The notes under the pieces are model-generated. The model worked only from the letters and a program-made list of their open reading frames with translations, made no database searches and was not told the origin of the DNA. 64,000 bases of DNA from an uncultured Anaerococcus sp. (GTDB taxonomy: Bacteria > Bacillota > Clostridia > Tissierellales > Peptoniphilaceae), in assembly GCA_900551095.1 (NCBI GenBank), contig URUJ01000003.1, forward strand, positions 11,558-75,557, read 5' to 3'. How positions within the stretch are numbered: position 1 is the stretch's first letter; every line of letters starts with the position of its first letter. The translations under genes and the position numbers were made by a program. Shown in pieces: positions 32,065 through 41,274 of this stretch.

Positions 32065-32385
32065 ATGGAAGGAATAATAATTGGTGCAGTGACATTTTTT
32101 CTTATAGGAATTTTTCATCCACTTGTGATTAAGGGCGAATATTATTTTGGCAAAAAAATTAATAAATATTTTGCGCTTTTCGGTCTTATTTTTGTGGTAA
32201 TTTCAATTTACATAGAATCCCTGATACCAAGTATTTTTGCTGGCGTGATTGCTTGTTGTTGTTTTTGGTCAATTGGAGAAGTCATCGAGCAAGAAGAAAG
32301 AGTTCTAAAAGGCTGGTTTAAGGAAAATCCAAAAAGAAAAGCCTACTATGATGAAGTAAGGAATAAAAAAACTCTTAATAAGTAG
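32065..32385 (+). CDS. DUF4491 family membrane protein
   Basis: A 106-residue protein matching my memory of DUF4491: FFLIGIFHPLVIKGEYYFGKK near the start, SIYIES, then CFWSIGEVIEQEERVLKGWFKENPKRK at the end. It has three membrane segments (about 4-20, 36-52, 55-72) and a charged cytoplasmic tail. Function unknown. SD GGAGG precedes the ATG, and a strong hairpin terminator follows. It is divergent from the XRE-type regulator, which may control it (inference). Confidence 0.8.
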   Translation: MEGIIIGAVTFFLIGIFHPLVIKGEYYFGKKINKYFALFGLIFVVISIYIESLIPSIFAGVIACCCFWSIGEVIEQEERVLKGWFKENPKRKAYYDEVRNKKTLNK

Positions 32386-32417
32386 ATTTCAATAATTTTT
32401 AAGAAAAATAAAAATCT

Positions 32418-32460
32418 AAAAATCTCTCAAGCCTGGTTTTACCAAGTTTGAGAGATTTTT
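32418..32460. terminator. Bidirectional terminator
   Basis: AAAAATCTCTCAA (32418-32430) pairs with TTGAGAGATTTTT (32448-32460), with an inner TGGT/ACCA stem. It separates the convergent genes ending at 32385 and 32459 and touches the stop codon of the latter. Confidence 0.85.
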
Positions 32461-32632
32461 AATGTATAAACCTATCAAGTATCATGACTATGAAAAAAGG
32501 TAAGCAAAGTATAAGTCCAATTAATTCAAGCAAATCAAGCTTATCTCTACTTTCCTTATATTTGCGAAAATAACTTGGAATTTGAAGAATAATACCAAGA
32601 GCAAATAGAAAATAAGCAATTAATCTTAACAT
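32459..32632 (-). CDS. Small two-helix membrane protein
   Basis: A 57-residue protein with two hydrophobic helices (about 2-18 and 37-53) joined by a charged loop (FRKYKESRDKLD). The ATG at 32632 has a GGGG a few bases upstream; an in-frame GTG at 32641 lacks an SD. It follows the SdpI-type gene directly and probably belongs to its operon. Family not recognised. Confidence 0.55.
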   Translation of the reverse strand: MLRLIAYFLFALGIILQIPSYFRKYKESRDKLDLLELIGLILCLPFFIVMILDRFIH

Positions 32633-32640
32633 GATCCCCA

Positions 32641-32979
32641 CTATTTTTTGTGAACTGTTTTAAGTTTCATTTCAAGACTTATTCCAAGGACTATAAAGGA
32701 CATAAATTCTATTATTACAAATAAAATCCTTCTAAATCTAGTCATATCCACAAAATTATTTAATATTAAGCCTAATATTATAAAGATAAAGGCTAAAGCA
32801 AATGCACCCTTTGCCATGTAAGAGTTGGCAAAGTACCAATTTTGCTTATTTTTTGTTGATAAAGCTGTTCTGTATCCATATTTTTTATCAATTGGCTTAC
32901 TCTTTATCATGTTTGAGGTAAAGCCAACAAAGATAAGATATGCTGGAAATAAAAATATTATTAACTCTTTTAAATCCAT
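32641..32979 (-). CDS. SdpI-family membrane protein
   Basis: The motif KYGYRTALSTKNKQNWYFAN is the hallmark of the SdpI/YfhL domain, normally (I)GYRTxxSxxNxxxWxxAN. In Bacillus SdpI gives immunity to the SdpC toxin, but most members have unknown roles. Three membrane segments lie at about residues 5-24, 58-77 and 84-103. 112 aa, about half the length of two-domain SdpI proteins. It is eight bases downstream of the VTT-domain gene, in the same orientation. Confidence 0.75.
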   Translation of the reverse strand: MDLKELIIFLFPAYLIFVGFTSNMIKSKPIDKKYGYRTALSTKNKQNWYFANSYMAKGAFALAFIFIILGLILNNFVDMTRFRRILFVIIEFMSFIVLGISLEMKLKTVHKK

Positions 32980-32987
32980 TTCTTCTC

Positions 32988-33581
32988 CTATAAATATTTA
33001 CTAATTATAAAATCTAAACCAAGAGCCCACGCCATAGAGTAGGCAAATATGCTAAGGGGTTTTCCGAGTAAGATTATTGTTACAAATTTCTTAACTGACA
33101 TTTCTGTAAGGCCTGTGAGGTAACAAAGAAAATCGTCAGGTGCTACTGGAAAGAAAATCGCTAAGGCAAAAAATTTATCATAACTATCTTCGTTGAGCTT
33201 TCCCCTGTATTTGTCGTATAGGTCTTCACTAAAAATCCTTATCACAATTGATCTGCCAAAGGTTCTGGATATGAAAAATACAAGAATTGAGCCGAGGCAT
33301 ATTGATATATAATTATATATAAAACCCCAGAATGCTCCGAAAATCACAACCCCTGCAACACAGGTAAGCCCGCCTGGAATAATTGGCACTACGATTTGAA
33401 CAATTTGTAGCCCCATAAATACTAAAGGACCCCAGGCTCCCTTTGCTAGAATTAACTCTCTAAATGTGTCTAAAGAATTAAAATATCCCCTTTTATAGCC
33501 TATGTAGCCTAGAATCAGTCCTAATATAAGAAGGATTCCCCCTATAATATTAAATATTTGACTTTTTAGGAATTTTTTCAT
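32988..33581 (-). CDS. VTT (TVP38/TMEM64-type) membrane protein
   Basis: Polytopic membrane protein of the VTT/DedA-like group. Characteristic segments are VPIIPGGLTCVAGVVIFG and GSILVFFISRTFGRSIV, and later FFPVAPDDFLCYLTGLT. These proteins are thought to move lipids such as undecaprenyl phosphate or act in membrane homeostasis; the substrate is not known here. 197 aa from the ATG at 33581 (AAGGTGG SD); the frame extends upstream through the promoter, so the longer version is unlikely. First gene of a three-gene unit. Confidence 0.8.
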   Translation of the reverse strand: MKKFLKSQIFNIIGGILLILGLILGYIGYKRGYFNSLDTFRELILAKGAWGPLVFMGLQIVQIVVPIIPGGLTCVAGVVIFGAFWGFIYNYISICLGSILVFFISRTFGRSIVIRIFSEDLYDKYRGKLNEDSYDKFFALAIFFPVAPDDFLCYLTGLTEMSVKKFVTIILLGKPLSIFAYSMAWALGLDFIISKYL

Positions 33582-33591
33582 AAAACCACCT

Positions 33592-33640
33592 TGTATGATG
33601 TATGTAGTATTATCATACACCTTGCTTATTTTCCTGTCAA
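33592..33640 (-). promoter_or_regulatory. Promoter with overlapping inverted repeat
   Basis: On the minus strand TTGACA (33635-33640), 17-bp spacer, TATGAT (33612-33617). An inverted repeat TGTATGAT (33592-33599) and ATCATACA (33612-33619) covers the -10 box and start region, so it is a plausible operator controlling the VTT-SdpI unit. Confidence 0.6.
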
Positions 33641-33687
33641 TTATATATAAGTATAACAAAATAATATTAAGTTTTAGTAAGGATATA

Positions 33688-33724
33688 GAAAAAATCCAAA
33701 GATCAAAAAATGATCAATGGATTT
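33688..33724 (-). terminator. Terminator after leuS
   Basis: On the minus strand ATCCATTGATCA pairs with TGATCTTTGGAT across a T-rich loop, followed by six T. It lies eight bases past the leuS stop. Confidence 0.8.
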
Positions 33725-33731
33725 TAATTTT

Positions 33732-36134
33732 TTAGACAACTATATTTAAAATCTTGCCTGGAACGTAGATGACTTTTCTAAGCTCCTTGTTTTCAATATA
33801 GGTTTTTACATTATTATCTTCGTTTGCAAATTCTAGTGCTTCTTCTTTGCTTGCTGTTTTTGAGATTTTTATCTTGCCACGCATCTTGCCATTAACCTGC
33901 ACTGGTAGGTCTATTTCATCAAAACTTAGCTTGTTTATATCGTATTTTGGCCAAGTTGTTTCGTTTAACCTTCCCTCAAACCCAGCCATTTCCCAAAGCT
34001 CTTCTGTAAGGTGAGGTGCTACTGGATTTAATAAAGTTATATAAGTTTTGAAGTCTTTTCTTGTTATCTTTCCGAGTGATCTCATCTCATTTGAAAGAGT
34101 CATTAGCTGGGCAATAGCTGTGTTAAATTTAAGATTTTCGTAATCTTCGCTTACTTTTTTGATTGTTTGGTTGGTTAGGATTTCAATTTCTTTAGAGTAA
34201 TCATCTCCATCACAAACTATATCTAGGAGGTTATATACTCTTTCAAGATATTTTCTACAACCTTTAACTCCTTCATCTGACCATTTAGCAACTGATGAGA
34301 AATCTCCCATAAACATTTCATAAGTTCTTAGCGTATCTGCACCAAAATCTCTAATAATATCATCAGGATTTATTACATTTCCACGAGATTTACTCATCTT
34401 TTGACCATCTGGACCTAGAATCATACCATGACTTGTTCTTTTCATGTAAGGTTCTTTTGTAGGTACTACTCCTAAATCATACAAAACCTTATGCCAAAAT
34501 CTAGAATAAAGTAAGTGGAGAGTAGTATGTTCCATTCCTCCGTTGTACCAATCAACAGGTGTGTAATAATCTAGGGCTTTTTTGCTTGCAAGTGCCTCAC
34601 TATTTTTTGGATCTGCGTATCTTAGATAATACCAAGATGATCCTGCCCATTGTGGCATGGTATCTGTTTCTCTTTTGGCTGGTTTTCCACAATGAGGACA
34701 AGTTGTATTTACAAATTCGTCAATTTTTGCAAGAGGAGATTCACCTGTGGCTGTTGGTGTGTAGGACTCAATTTCAGGTAATTTTACTGGTAGGTCTTTT
34801 TCATCTACTGGCACCCAACCACAATCATCACAATATACCATAGGGATTGGTTCTCCCCAGTATCTTTGTCTAGAAAATACCCAATCACGAAGTTTGAAGT
34901 TGGTCTTTGCCTTGCCTAGACCTTTTTCTTCTATATAATCTATTGCTTTTTTCTTTGCATCACTTGCAGACAAACCATTTAGAAAATCTGAATTAATTGA
35001 AGTGCCTTTTTCTATATCTGTAACTGGAAGGTCTTCTTCTGAATCATAGACAGGTATAATTGGCATATCAAATTTTTTAGCAAATTCAAAGTCACGGTCA
35101 TCGTGAGCAGGAACTGCCATTATTGCTCCAGTTCCATAACCCATCAAAACATAGTCAGAAACCCAAATTGGAATTTCTTTTTCATTTAGTGGGTTAATTG
35201 CTGATAGTCCATCTATCATAACACCAGTCTTGTCTTTATTAAGTTCAGATCTTTCAAAATCAGATTTAAGACTTGCTTGACGTTGATATTTGACTATTTC
35301 ATCGTAGTTTTTAATCTCATCTTTGTATTTTTCAAGGATAGGATGTTCTGGAGAAACAACCATGTAGGATACACCAAAGATGGTATCAGGTCTGGTTGTA
35401 TAAACTGTTAGCTTTTCTTCCTTGCCCTTGATTTTGAAGTTAACATCAGCTCCGTGGCTTCTGCCAATCCAATTTATCTGGCTTGTCTTGATCCTATCTT
35501 CAAAGTCTACCTCATCAAGGTCATCTATTAACCTATCTGCATAAGCAGTTATTTTTAGCATCCATTGGTTTTTTAGCTTATGTTCTACCTCTGTTCCACA
35601 TCTTTCACACTTGCCGTCTACAACTTCTTCATTTGCAAGACCAACAAGGCAGGATGGGCACCAGTTGACAGAAGTTTCTGACTTATAAGCAAGACCTTTT
35701 TTATACATTTGTAGGAAAATCCATTGGGTCCACTTATAATAATCAGGATCAGTTGTATTTATTTCCCTATCCCAATCAAAGGAGAAGCCAATAGATTCCA
35801 TTTGTCCCCTAAAGTGGTCGATATTTTTTTCTGTAATTACAGCTGGGTGGATTTTATTTTCTATAGCGTAGTTTTCAGCAGGAAGACCAAAGGCATCCCA
35901 ACCCATGGTATACATTACATTTTCGCCCTCGAATCTTCTTTTACGAGCCACAACATCTATAGCTGTATATGGACGAGGATGACCAACGTGGAGGCCTTGG
36001 CCTGATGGATAAGGAAATTCTACAAGTGGATAAAATTTCTTTTTATTTGTATCTATTTCTGATTTAAAAGTTTTTTCATCTTTCCATATTTTTTGCCATT
36101 TTTTCTCAATAGCATTTGGATTATACTCTTTCAT
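33732..36134 (-). CDS. leuS: Leucyl-tRNA synthetase
   Basis: Class Ia synthetase charging tRNA-Leu. The HIGH motif appears as HVGH near residue 48 (YPSGQGLHVGHP), the zinc segment as CERCGTEV, the CP1 editing domain with TTRPDTIFGVSYMV, and the catalytic KMSKS as GQKMSKSRGNV. Length is 800 aa, normal for Firmicutes. SD AGGAGA precedes ATG 36134. It follows asnS by eight bases, so neither gene has room for a T-box leader between them. A terminator ends the unit. Confidence 0.97.
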   Translation of the reverse strand: MKEYNPNAIEKKWQKIWKDEKTFKSEIDTNKKKFYPLVEFPYPSGQGLHVGHPRPYTAIDVVARKRRFEGENVMYTMGWDAFGLPAENYAIENKIHPAVITEKNIDHFRGQMESIGFSFDWDREINTTDPDYYKWTQWIFLQMYKKGLAYKSETSVNWCPSCLVGLANEEVVDGKCERCGTEVEHKLKNQWMLKITAYADRLIDDLDEVDFEDRIKTSQINWIGRSHGADVNFKIKGKEEKLTVYTTRPDTIFGVSYMVVSPEHPILEKYKDEIKNYDEIVKYQRQASLKSDFERSELNKDKTGVMIDGLSAINPLNEKEIPIWVSDYVLMGYGTGAIMAVPAHDDRDFEFAKKFDMPIIPVYDSEEDLPVTDIEKGTSINSDFLNGLSASDAKKKAIDYIEEKGLGKAKTNFKLRDWVFSRQRYWGEPIPMVYCDDCGWVPVDEKDLPVKLPEIESYTPTATGESPLAKIDEFVNTTCPHCGKPAKRETDTMPQWAGSSWYYLRYADPKNSEALASKKALDYYTPVDWYNGGMEHTTLHLLYSRFWHKVLYDLGVVPTKEPYMKRTSHGMILGPDGQKMSKSRGNVINPDDIIRDFGADTLRTYEMFMGDFSSVAKWSDEGVKGCRKYLERVYNLLDIVCDGDDYSKEIEILTNQTIKKVSEDYENLKFNTAIAQLMTLSNEMRSLGKITRKDFKTYITLLNPVAPHLTEELWEMAGFEGRLNETTWPKYDINKLSFDEIDLPVQVNGKMRGKIKISKTASKEEALEFANEDNNVKTYIENKELRKVIYVPGKILNIVV

Positions 36135-36142
36135 CTTTTCTC

Positions 36143-37531
36143 CTAATTTTCCCTTGCAAAGGCATTTACATATCTTGGATAAGCTATTACGTCTCTAATA
36201 TTTTTCATGCCTGTTACATACATCATAGCTCTTTCAAAACCAAGTCCGAATCCTGAGTGGACCACTGTACCAAATCTTCTTAGGTCTAGGTAGTTTTGGT
36301 ATTCTTCTGGTTTTAGTCCATTATCTTCCATTGATTTAACAAGTTCGTCATATCTTTCTTCCCTTTGTGAACCGCCTATTAATTCGCCTACACCAGGAAC
36401 AAGCATATCAAAAGCTGCTACAGTCTTTCCGTCATCATTTCTTTTCATATAGAAAGCTTTTATGTCTTTTGGATAATCTGTAACGAAAACTGGTCCATCT
36501 ACTATTTTTTCTGATAGGTATCTTTCGTGTTCTGTTTGTAGGTCCATGCCCCACTCAACTGGGAATTCAAATTTCTCGCCTGATTCTTTAAGTAGATCTA
36601 TTGCCTTTGTATAGGTAATTCTTGCAAATTCTGAATCACGAAGTTTTGTTAGTCTTTCAATAAGGCCCTCATCAATCCATTTGTTGAAGAATTCCATTTC
36701 GTCTTTGGCGTTTTCTAGGATATAGTCAATGGCATATTTTATCATATCTTCAGCTGTATCCATGCAAACATTGTAGTCTGCGAACGCCATTTCAGGCTCA
36801 AGCATCCAGAATTCTGCCGCGTGCCTTGGTGTATTTGAAACTTCTGCTCTAAAAGTAGGACCAAAAGTATAAACATTTCCGAAGGCAAGTGCATAGTCTT
36901 CTGCTTCAAGTTGACCAGATACTGTCATATAAGATTTTTTGCTAAAGAAGTCTTTATTGTAATCAACTTTTCCATCATCTGTCATTGGTGGTTCATTTGG
37001 GTCAATTGTTGTTACGTTAAACATCTCACCAGCGCCTTCGGCATCACTTGCTGTAATTATTGGTGGATTTACGTAAACAAAATCTCTTTCTTGGAAGAAC
37101 TTATGAAGACCAAATGCGAGTATAGAACGTAATCTAAAGACAGCTCTATATGTATTTGTCCTTGGTCTTAAATGTGGGATTGTTCTCATAAATTCATATG
37201 TTTGTCTTTGTTTTTGGATAGGGAATTTTTCTGATGATTCCCCAAGAACTATAACTTTTTCTGCTTGAATCTCATAAGGATTTCTATTATTTCCTGTTGC
37301 AACAAATTTACCATAAACTTTTAATGAAGCTGATAGATGTTGTTTGTCAAGCTCTTCATAATTTTCTATTTCTTTACCCACTACAACTTGAAGGTTGTTA
37401 AAAGTAGAGCCATCATTTAGTTCAATAAAGCCTACATTTTTGCTAAATCTTGAATTTCTTATCCAACCTTCAATTTCAATTTCTTTGTCAACAAAGCTTT
37501 CCGCTTCTCTCATTAATTGTCTAATCTTCAT
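36143..37531 (-). CDS. asnS: Asparaginyl-tRNA synthetase
   Basis: Class II synthetase charging tRNA-Asn. An N-terminal OB-fold anticodon-binding domain (residues about 15-105: EIEIEGWIRNSRFSKNVGFIELNDGS) is followed by the catalytic core with motif 2 FRAEVSNTPRHAAEFWMLEPE and motif 3 GFGLGFERAMMYVTG. Length is 462 aa, typical. It overlaps the end of rarA by 11 bp and has an SD (GGAAGG) within that overlap, so rarA-asnS-leuS are probably cotranscribed. Confidence 0.96.
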   Translation of the reverse strand: MKIRQLMREAESFVDKEIEIEGWIRNSRFSKNVGFIELNDGSTFNNLQVVVGKEIENYEELDKQHLSASLKVYGKFVATGNNRNPYEIQAEKVIVLGESSEKFPIQKQRQTYEFMRTIPHLRPRTNTYRAVFRLRSILAFGLHKFFQERDFVYVNPPIITASDAEGAGEMFNVTTIDPNEPPMTDDGKVDYNKDFFSKKSYMTVSGQLEAEDYALAFGNVYTFGPTFRAEVSNTPRHAAEFWMLEPEMAFADYNVCMDTAEDMIKYAIDYILENAKDEMEFFNKWIDEGLIERLTKLRDSEFARITYTKAIDLLKESGEKFEFPVEWGMDLQTEHERYLSEKIVDGPVFVTDYPKDIKAFYMKRNDDGKTVAAFDMLVPGVGELIGGSQREERYDELVKSMEDNGLKPEEYQNYLDLRRFGTVVHSGFGLGFERAMMYVTGMKNIRDVIAYPRYVNAFAREN

Positions 37532-38840
37532 TATAGCCTTCCTTTATTTTTTCTAATCTTTCGATCATTTCTTTTTCGTAGCCTATATATTTAGCTTGGT
37601 AAAATTTTTCACTAGCAAACTCTTCGGGCAAGTAATTTGTTTTTACATAACCACCGTGATCATGAGGGTATAAGTACTCTTCTTTTATCAAGTTCTTACT
37701 TCCTGCATAATGACTATCTTTGAGTTTGTTTGGTACTGTCCTATCTTTATTAGTCCTAACAAAATCAAGAGCCTTATCAATAGCAAGATAGGTAGAATTA
37801 CTCTTAACTGCTGCAGCTAAGTATGTTACTGTCTGAGCAAGGATAATTCTTGCTTCTGGCATTCCTATTTTATTTACCGCTTCAAACGTAGAATTTGCAA
37901 GTACTAAGGCAAAGGGGTCTGCATTTGAAATATCCTCTGCCGCAAAAATAATCATTCTTCTTGCGATAAATTTTATATCTTCACCTGAAACTAGCATCTT
38001 CGCCAAATAATATAAACTCGCATCTATATCCGATCCTCTCATACTCTTTATAAAAGCTGATATGGTATCGTAGTGTCTATCACCGTTTTTATCATAAACA
38101 GCAATTTTTTTTGTTGTAGAATTTTCTATAGTTTCAGAGTCTATTTCTATTCTACCATCTTTTTCATTTTCTGAAAATATAGCTATTTCTAAAGCGTTTA
38201 AAAGAGCTCTAGAATCTCCATTTGAATACTTTATTAGCTTATCCTTTGCCTCTTGTTTTAAAATTATATTTTTATTTTTCAAAACTTCATCTGTATTTAA
38301 AGCAAGGTCGATAAGATCGCTTAGGTTTTTATCTGATAACTCTTTTAGTTCAAAGACATACATCCTTGAAATCAAGGCCTTATTGACCTCGAAATAAGGA
38401 TTTTCAGTTGTTGCTCCTATTAGAATAATTGTAGCATCTTCAACATAGGGAAGCAGATAATCTTGCTGGCTTTTATTAAATCTATGGATTTCATCTACAA
38501 ATAAAATTGTTTTCTTATTTTCATAAGACAAGTTATCCTTAGCAATCTGAATTTTTTCTTTAAGATCACTTATACCACTTGCCACAGCGGATACTTCCTC
38601 AAATGCCATATCAGTATAATTTGATATAATTTTTGCTAAAGTAGTCTTTCCCACTCCTGGCGGCCCATAGAAAATACAAGAATAAATTCTATCAGCCTTG
38701 ATCATTCTCCTTATAATCTTTCCCTCACCTACTAGGTGGTCTTGTCCTATATAAGAATCAAGGTTTTTGGGTCTAAGTCTATCAGCTAAGGGAGCAGATT
38801 TTTCCATTTCAATTTTTCTATTTAATTCAAATAAATCCAT
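37521..38840 (-). CDS. rarA: Replication-associated recombination protein A (RarA/MgsA)
   Basis: AAA+ ATPase acting at stalled replication forks. It shows LADRLRPKNLDSYIGQDHLVG, Walker A GPPGVGKTT, Walker B LFVDEIHRFNKSQQD, sensor 1 GATTENPYFEVN, and the C-terminal tetramerisation domain with DIDASLYYLAKM and DPFALVLANSTFEAV. Length is 439 aa, as usual. It lies between nrdR and asnS. A hairpin terminator precedes it at the nrdR end, so it likely has its own promoter, which I could not identify in the 25-bp gap. Confidence 0.95.
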   Translation of the reverse strand: MDLFELNRKIEMEKSAPLADRLRPKNLDSYIGQDHLVGEGKIIRRMIKADRIYSCIFYGPPGVGKTTLAKIISNYTDMAFEEVSAVASGISDLKEKIQIAKDNLSYENKKTILFVDEIHRFNKSQQDYLLPYVEDATIILIGATTENPYFEVNKALISRMYVFELKELSDKNLSDLIDLALNTDEVLKNKNIILKQEAKDKLIKYSNGDSRALLNALEIAIFSENEKDGRIEIDSETIENSTTKKIAVYDKNGDRHYDTISAFIKSMRGSDIDASLYYLAKMLVSGEDIKFIARRMIIFAAEDISNADPFALVLANSTFEAVNKIGMPEARIILAQTVTYLAAAVKSNSTYLAIDKALDFVRTNKDRTVPNKLKDSHYAGSKNLIKEEYLYPHDHGGYVKTNYLPEEFASEKFYQAKYIGYEKEMIERLEKIKEGYNED

Positions 38841-38853
38841 ACTTCTTCCTTAA

Positions 38854-38880
38854 AGAAAAAAGATGCTATAAGTTAGCACC
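38854..38880 (-). terminator. Terminator overlapping the 3' end of nrdR
   Basis: On the minus strand GGTGCTA-ACTTA-TAGCATC (one G-T pair) followed by six T. The nrdR stop codon lies within the hairpin. It would end the division and wall cluster transcript. Confidence 0.6.
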
Positions 38881-39333
38881 TTTATCATCTTTTAAATTTA
38901 TAATCTCCTCATAGAAGGATTCCAAATCCTTAAATTCCCTATATACAGAAGCAAATCTGACATAGGCTACTGAGTCAAGTTCTTTTAGTTCATCCATTAC
39001 AAGCTCGCCTATATATGTTGAGGTCACTTCTTTTTTGCCAGTATGATTAACTTTGGTTTCGATGTTTTTTGCTACTTCTTCTATCTGATCCATTGTTACT
39101 GGACGTTTTTCACAAGATTTTACTATACCAGATATAAGCTTTCTTGGATCAAAAGCTTCCCTAGTATTATCTTTTTTGATTATCATGAATGTAGAATCTT
39201 CGTACCTTTCATAGGTTGAAAATCTTTTATCACAATCTTCACAGAGTCGTCTCCTGCGTATAGCTCTGTCATCATCAGTTGACCTTGAGTCAACTACTCT
39301 AGTATTATTTGAGTTGCAATAGGGACATCTCAT
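38866..39333 (-). CDS. nrdR: Transcriptional repressor NrdR
   Basis: Represses ribonucleotide reductase genes when dATP is high. The N-terminal zinc ribbon shows CPYC and CEDC around VVDSR and RRRRLCEDCDKRFSTYE, and the ATP-cone domain follows from about residue 48 (FMIIKKDNTREAFDPRKLISGI). Length is 155 aa, normal. It begins one base after the ftsZ stop. ftsZ-nrdR adjacency is known in several Firmicutes. No NrdR boxes were looked for successfully in this window, and no nrd genes are present. Confidence 0.96.
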   Translation of the reverse strand: MRCPYCNSNNTRVVDSRSTDDDRAIRRRRLCEDCDKRFSTYERYEDSTFMIIKKDNTREAFDPRKLISGIVKSCEKRPVTMDQIEEVAKNIETKVNHTGKKEVTSTYIGELVMDELKELDSVAYVRFASVYREFKDLESFYEEIINLKDDKGANL

Positions 39334-39334
39334 A

Positions 39335-40432
39335 TTATTTTAAGAAATCTGGAAGATCAATGTCATCAAATGGATTTGATGATCTTCTTTGTTGTTGTTT
39401 TGCTTGAGTATTTCTTTGAGGAGCTCTTAATTCCTCATTTCTATTAGAATTTCTATCACTTCTTCTAGATTTAGCATTGTTATCAAAACCTGTTGCAATA
39501 ACAGTAATCTTAATCTCATCTCCTAGAGATTCATCTTGACCAACACCGAAGATGATGTTTGCGTCAGAATCGATAGATTCTCTGATTAATTCTGCTGCTT
39601 CGTTTGCTTCCATTAAGCCAACTTCAGCTGCTGTTACGTTTAGAAGTACAGCGTTTGCTCCGTCAATGCTTGTTTCAAGTAATGGAGAATTAACTGCAGC
39701 CTTAGCTGCATCAACAGCTCTGTTCTCACCACTTGCTCTACCGATACCCATATGAGCTATACCTTGATCGCTCATAATTGATTCAACGTCCGCAAAGTCA
39801 AGGTTAATTACATTTGGAACTGCGATTAACTCTGATATACCGCTTACTGCATCCATAAGTACTTGGTCAGCCATTTGGAAAGCTTCCACCATAGATGTTC
39901 TTTTTTCAACTATTTGAAGTAATCTATCATTAGGAATTGTAATAAGTGTATCTACATTTTCTTTAAGTTTTTCTATACCAGCTTCTGCTTGAGTAGCTCT
40001 TTTTCTACCTTCAAAAGTAAATGGTTTTGTAACTACACCTACAGTTAAGATGTCCATTTCCTTAGCAACTTGTGCTACTACTGGTGCTGCTCCAGTACCT
40101 GTACCACCGCCCATACCGGCTGTGATAAATACCATATCTGCACCTTTGATAGATTCTTCTATTTCTCCCTTAGATTCTTCTGCTGCCTTTTCTCCTACAC
40201 TTGGATTTGCACCAGCACCAAGACCTCTTGTTAGTTTTTCACCAATTTGAAGTCTAACATCAGCGTTAGATTCTTGAAGAGTCTGTAAATCAGTATTAAG
40301 CGCTAAAAACTCCACTCCTGAAAGTCCGTTGTCTCTCATTCTGCTGATAGCGTTGTTACCACCACCACCAACTCCAATAACTTTAATCTTAGCTAAAGAA
40401 TTGTTGTCCATATCAATGTTAATATTTGCCAT
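39335..40432 (-). CDS. ftsZ: Cell division protein FtsZ
   Basis: Tubulin-like GTPase that builds the division ring. The tubulin signature GGGTGTGAAP is present, together with IKVIGVGGGGNNAISRM at the start and NLDFADVESIMSDQG. A variable linker rich in Arg, Asn and Gln (about residues 318-352) leads to the conserved C-terminal tail DDIDLPDFLK that binds membrane-anchoring partners. Length is 365 aa. SD GGGGGA precedes ATG 40432. ftsA, normally directly upstream, is not in this cluster. Confidence 0.98.
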   Translation of the reverse strand: MANINIDMDNNSLAKIKVIGVGGGGNNAISRMRDNGLSGVEFLALNTDLQTLQESNADVRLQIGEKLTRGLGAGANPSVGEKAAEESKGEIEESIKGADMVFITAGMGGGTGTGAAPVVAQVAKEMDILTVGVVTKPFTFEGRKRATQAEAGIEKLKENVDTLITIPNDRLLQIVEKRTSMVEAFQMADQVLMDAVSGISELIAVPNVINLDFADVESIMSDQGIAHMGIGRASGENRAVDAAKAAVNSPLLETSIDGANAVLLNVTAAEVGLMEANEAAELIRESIDSDANIIFGVGQDESLGDEIKITVIATGFDNNAKSRRSDRNSNRNEELRAPQRNTQAKQQQRRSSNPFDDIDLPDFLK

Positions 40433-40482
40433 AAAATCCCCCTATTGTTTTTCTACTTATTAATTTTTTTACTAAAAGACTT

Positions 40483-41274
40483 TTAATTTACAACTACAAG
40501 AGGATTATCTCCATTGTTTAAGTTGATACTTACTGCCTCTAGTCCCTTGTCTTTTATTTCTTGTAAGATTTTTTCTAGCAATTTTATTTTTTTAGAAATA
40601 TTATTTAAATCGCCGAACTTAACCTCTATATCTTGTATCATTATACCAATATCAAGTTTATTTTCCAAATTTAATTGGCTAACACTACCAATCAGCGAGG
40701 AGGCTTGTAGCTCTTTTATAAAATCTAGTGTAGCCTTTGATGAAGTGAAACTTTGGCCTATTGTTGTTTCAATCCCCTTTACCTTAACATCTATAAATTT
40801 TGTATCTTCGCTGTAAGGCTTCTTGTCGGTAACAAGACCGTTATTTGTGATCAAAATCTTTTTACCGTATTTTTCTACTTCAAACATCGGAAAATCTTCT
40901 TCTATCTTTACTGATAAAGTTTTTGGAAATACCTTCCTAACTTTTGCAGATTTTATATAATCTAAAGTCTCAATATCACCCTCATATTTACTTGGATTGT
41001 ATAATAGGATATTTTTTCCTAATGGTGACCTCAGTTTTTTTATAATCTGAGTATCTTCAGTCACCCTATTACCGTTTATATAGATATCCTGAATTTTCAT
41101 ATATGGATGAGTGTAAATATTGTAACAAACACCTAATAAAAATGCCAAAATTAAGAGTGAGACAAAAAGTTTATTATTTTTCTTCTCATCTTTGCTATGT
41201 TTTTTGGCGATGTGTTTTTTGCTAAATACTCTAGATCCTTTTTTTATTAATCTATCGTCATTATTATTTGTCAT
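40483..41274 (-). CDS. ftsQ: Cell division protein FtsQ/DivIB
   Basis: Bitopic divisome protein. A basic cytoplasmic N-terminus (residues 1-35), one membrane segment (about 36-54, LFVSLLILAFLLGVCYNIY), then a POTRA domain (MKIQDIYINGNRVTEDTQI) and a beta domain with FPKTLSVKIEEDFPMFEVEKYGKK. Length is 263 aa, close to DivIB. It starts immediately after murG (the stop and start codons touch), in the order seen in many dcw clusters but with murB and murC missing between them. Confidence 0.85.
   Translation of the reverse strand: MTNNNDDRLIKKGSRVFSKKHIAKKHSKDEKKNNKLFVSLLILAFLLGVCYNIYTHPYMKIQDIYINGNRVTEDTQIIKKLRSPLGKNILLYNPSKYEGDIETLDYIKSAKVRKVFPKTLSVKIEEDFPMFEVEKYGKKILITNNGLVTDKKPYSEDTKFIDVKVKGIETTIGQSFTSSKATLDFIKELQASSLIGSVSQLNLENKLDIGIMIQDIEVKFGDLNNISKKIKLLEKILQEIKDKGLEAVSINLNNGDNPLVVVN

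Noticed and set aside
36135..36142. T-box riboswitch before leuS or asnS
   Set aside because: Only eight bases separate asnS and leuS, and asnS overlaps rarA; there is no room for a T-box leader and no TGGNACCGCG-like motif was seen.
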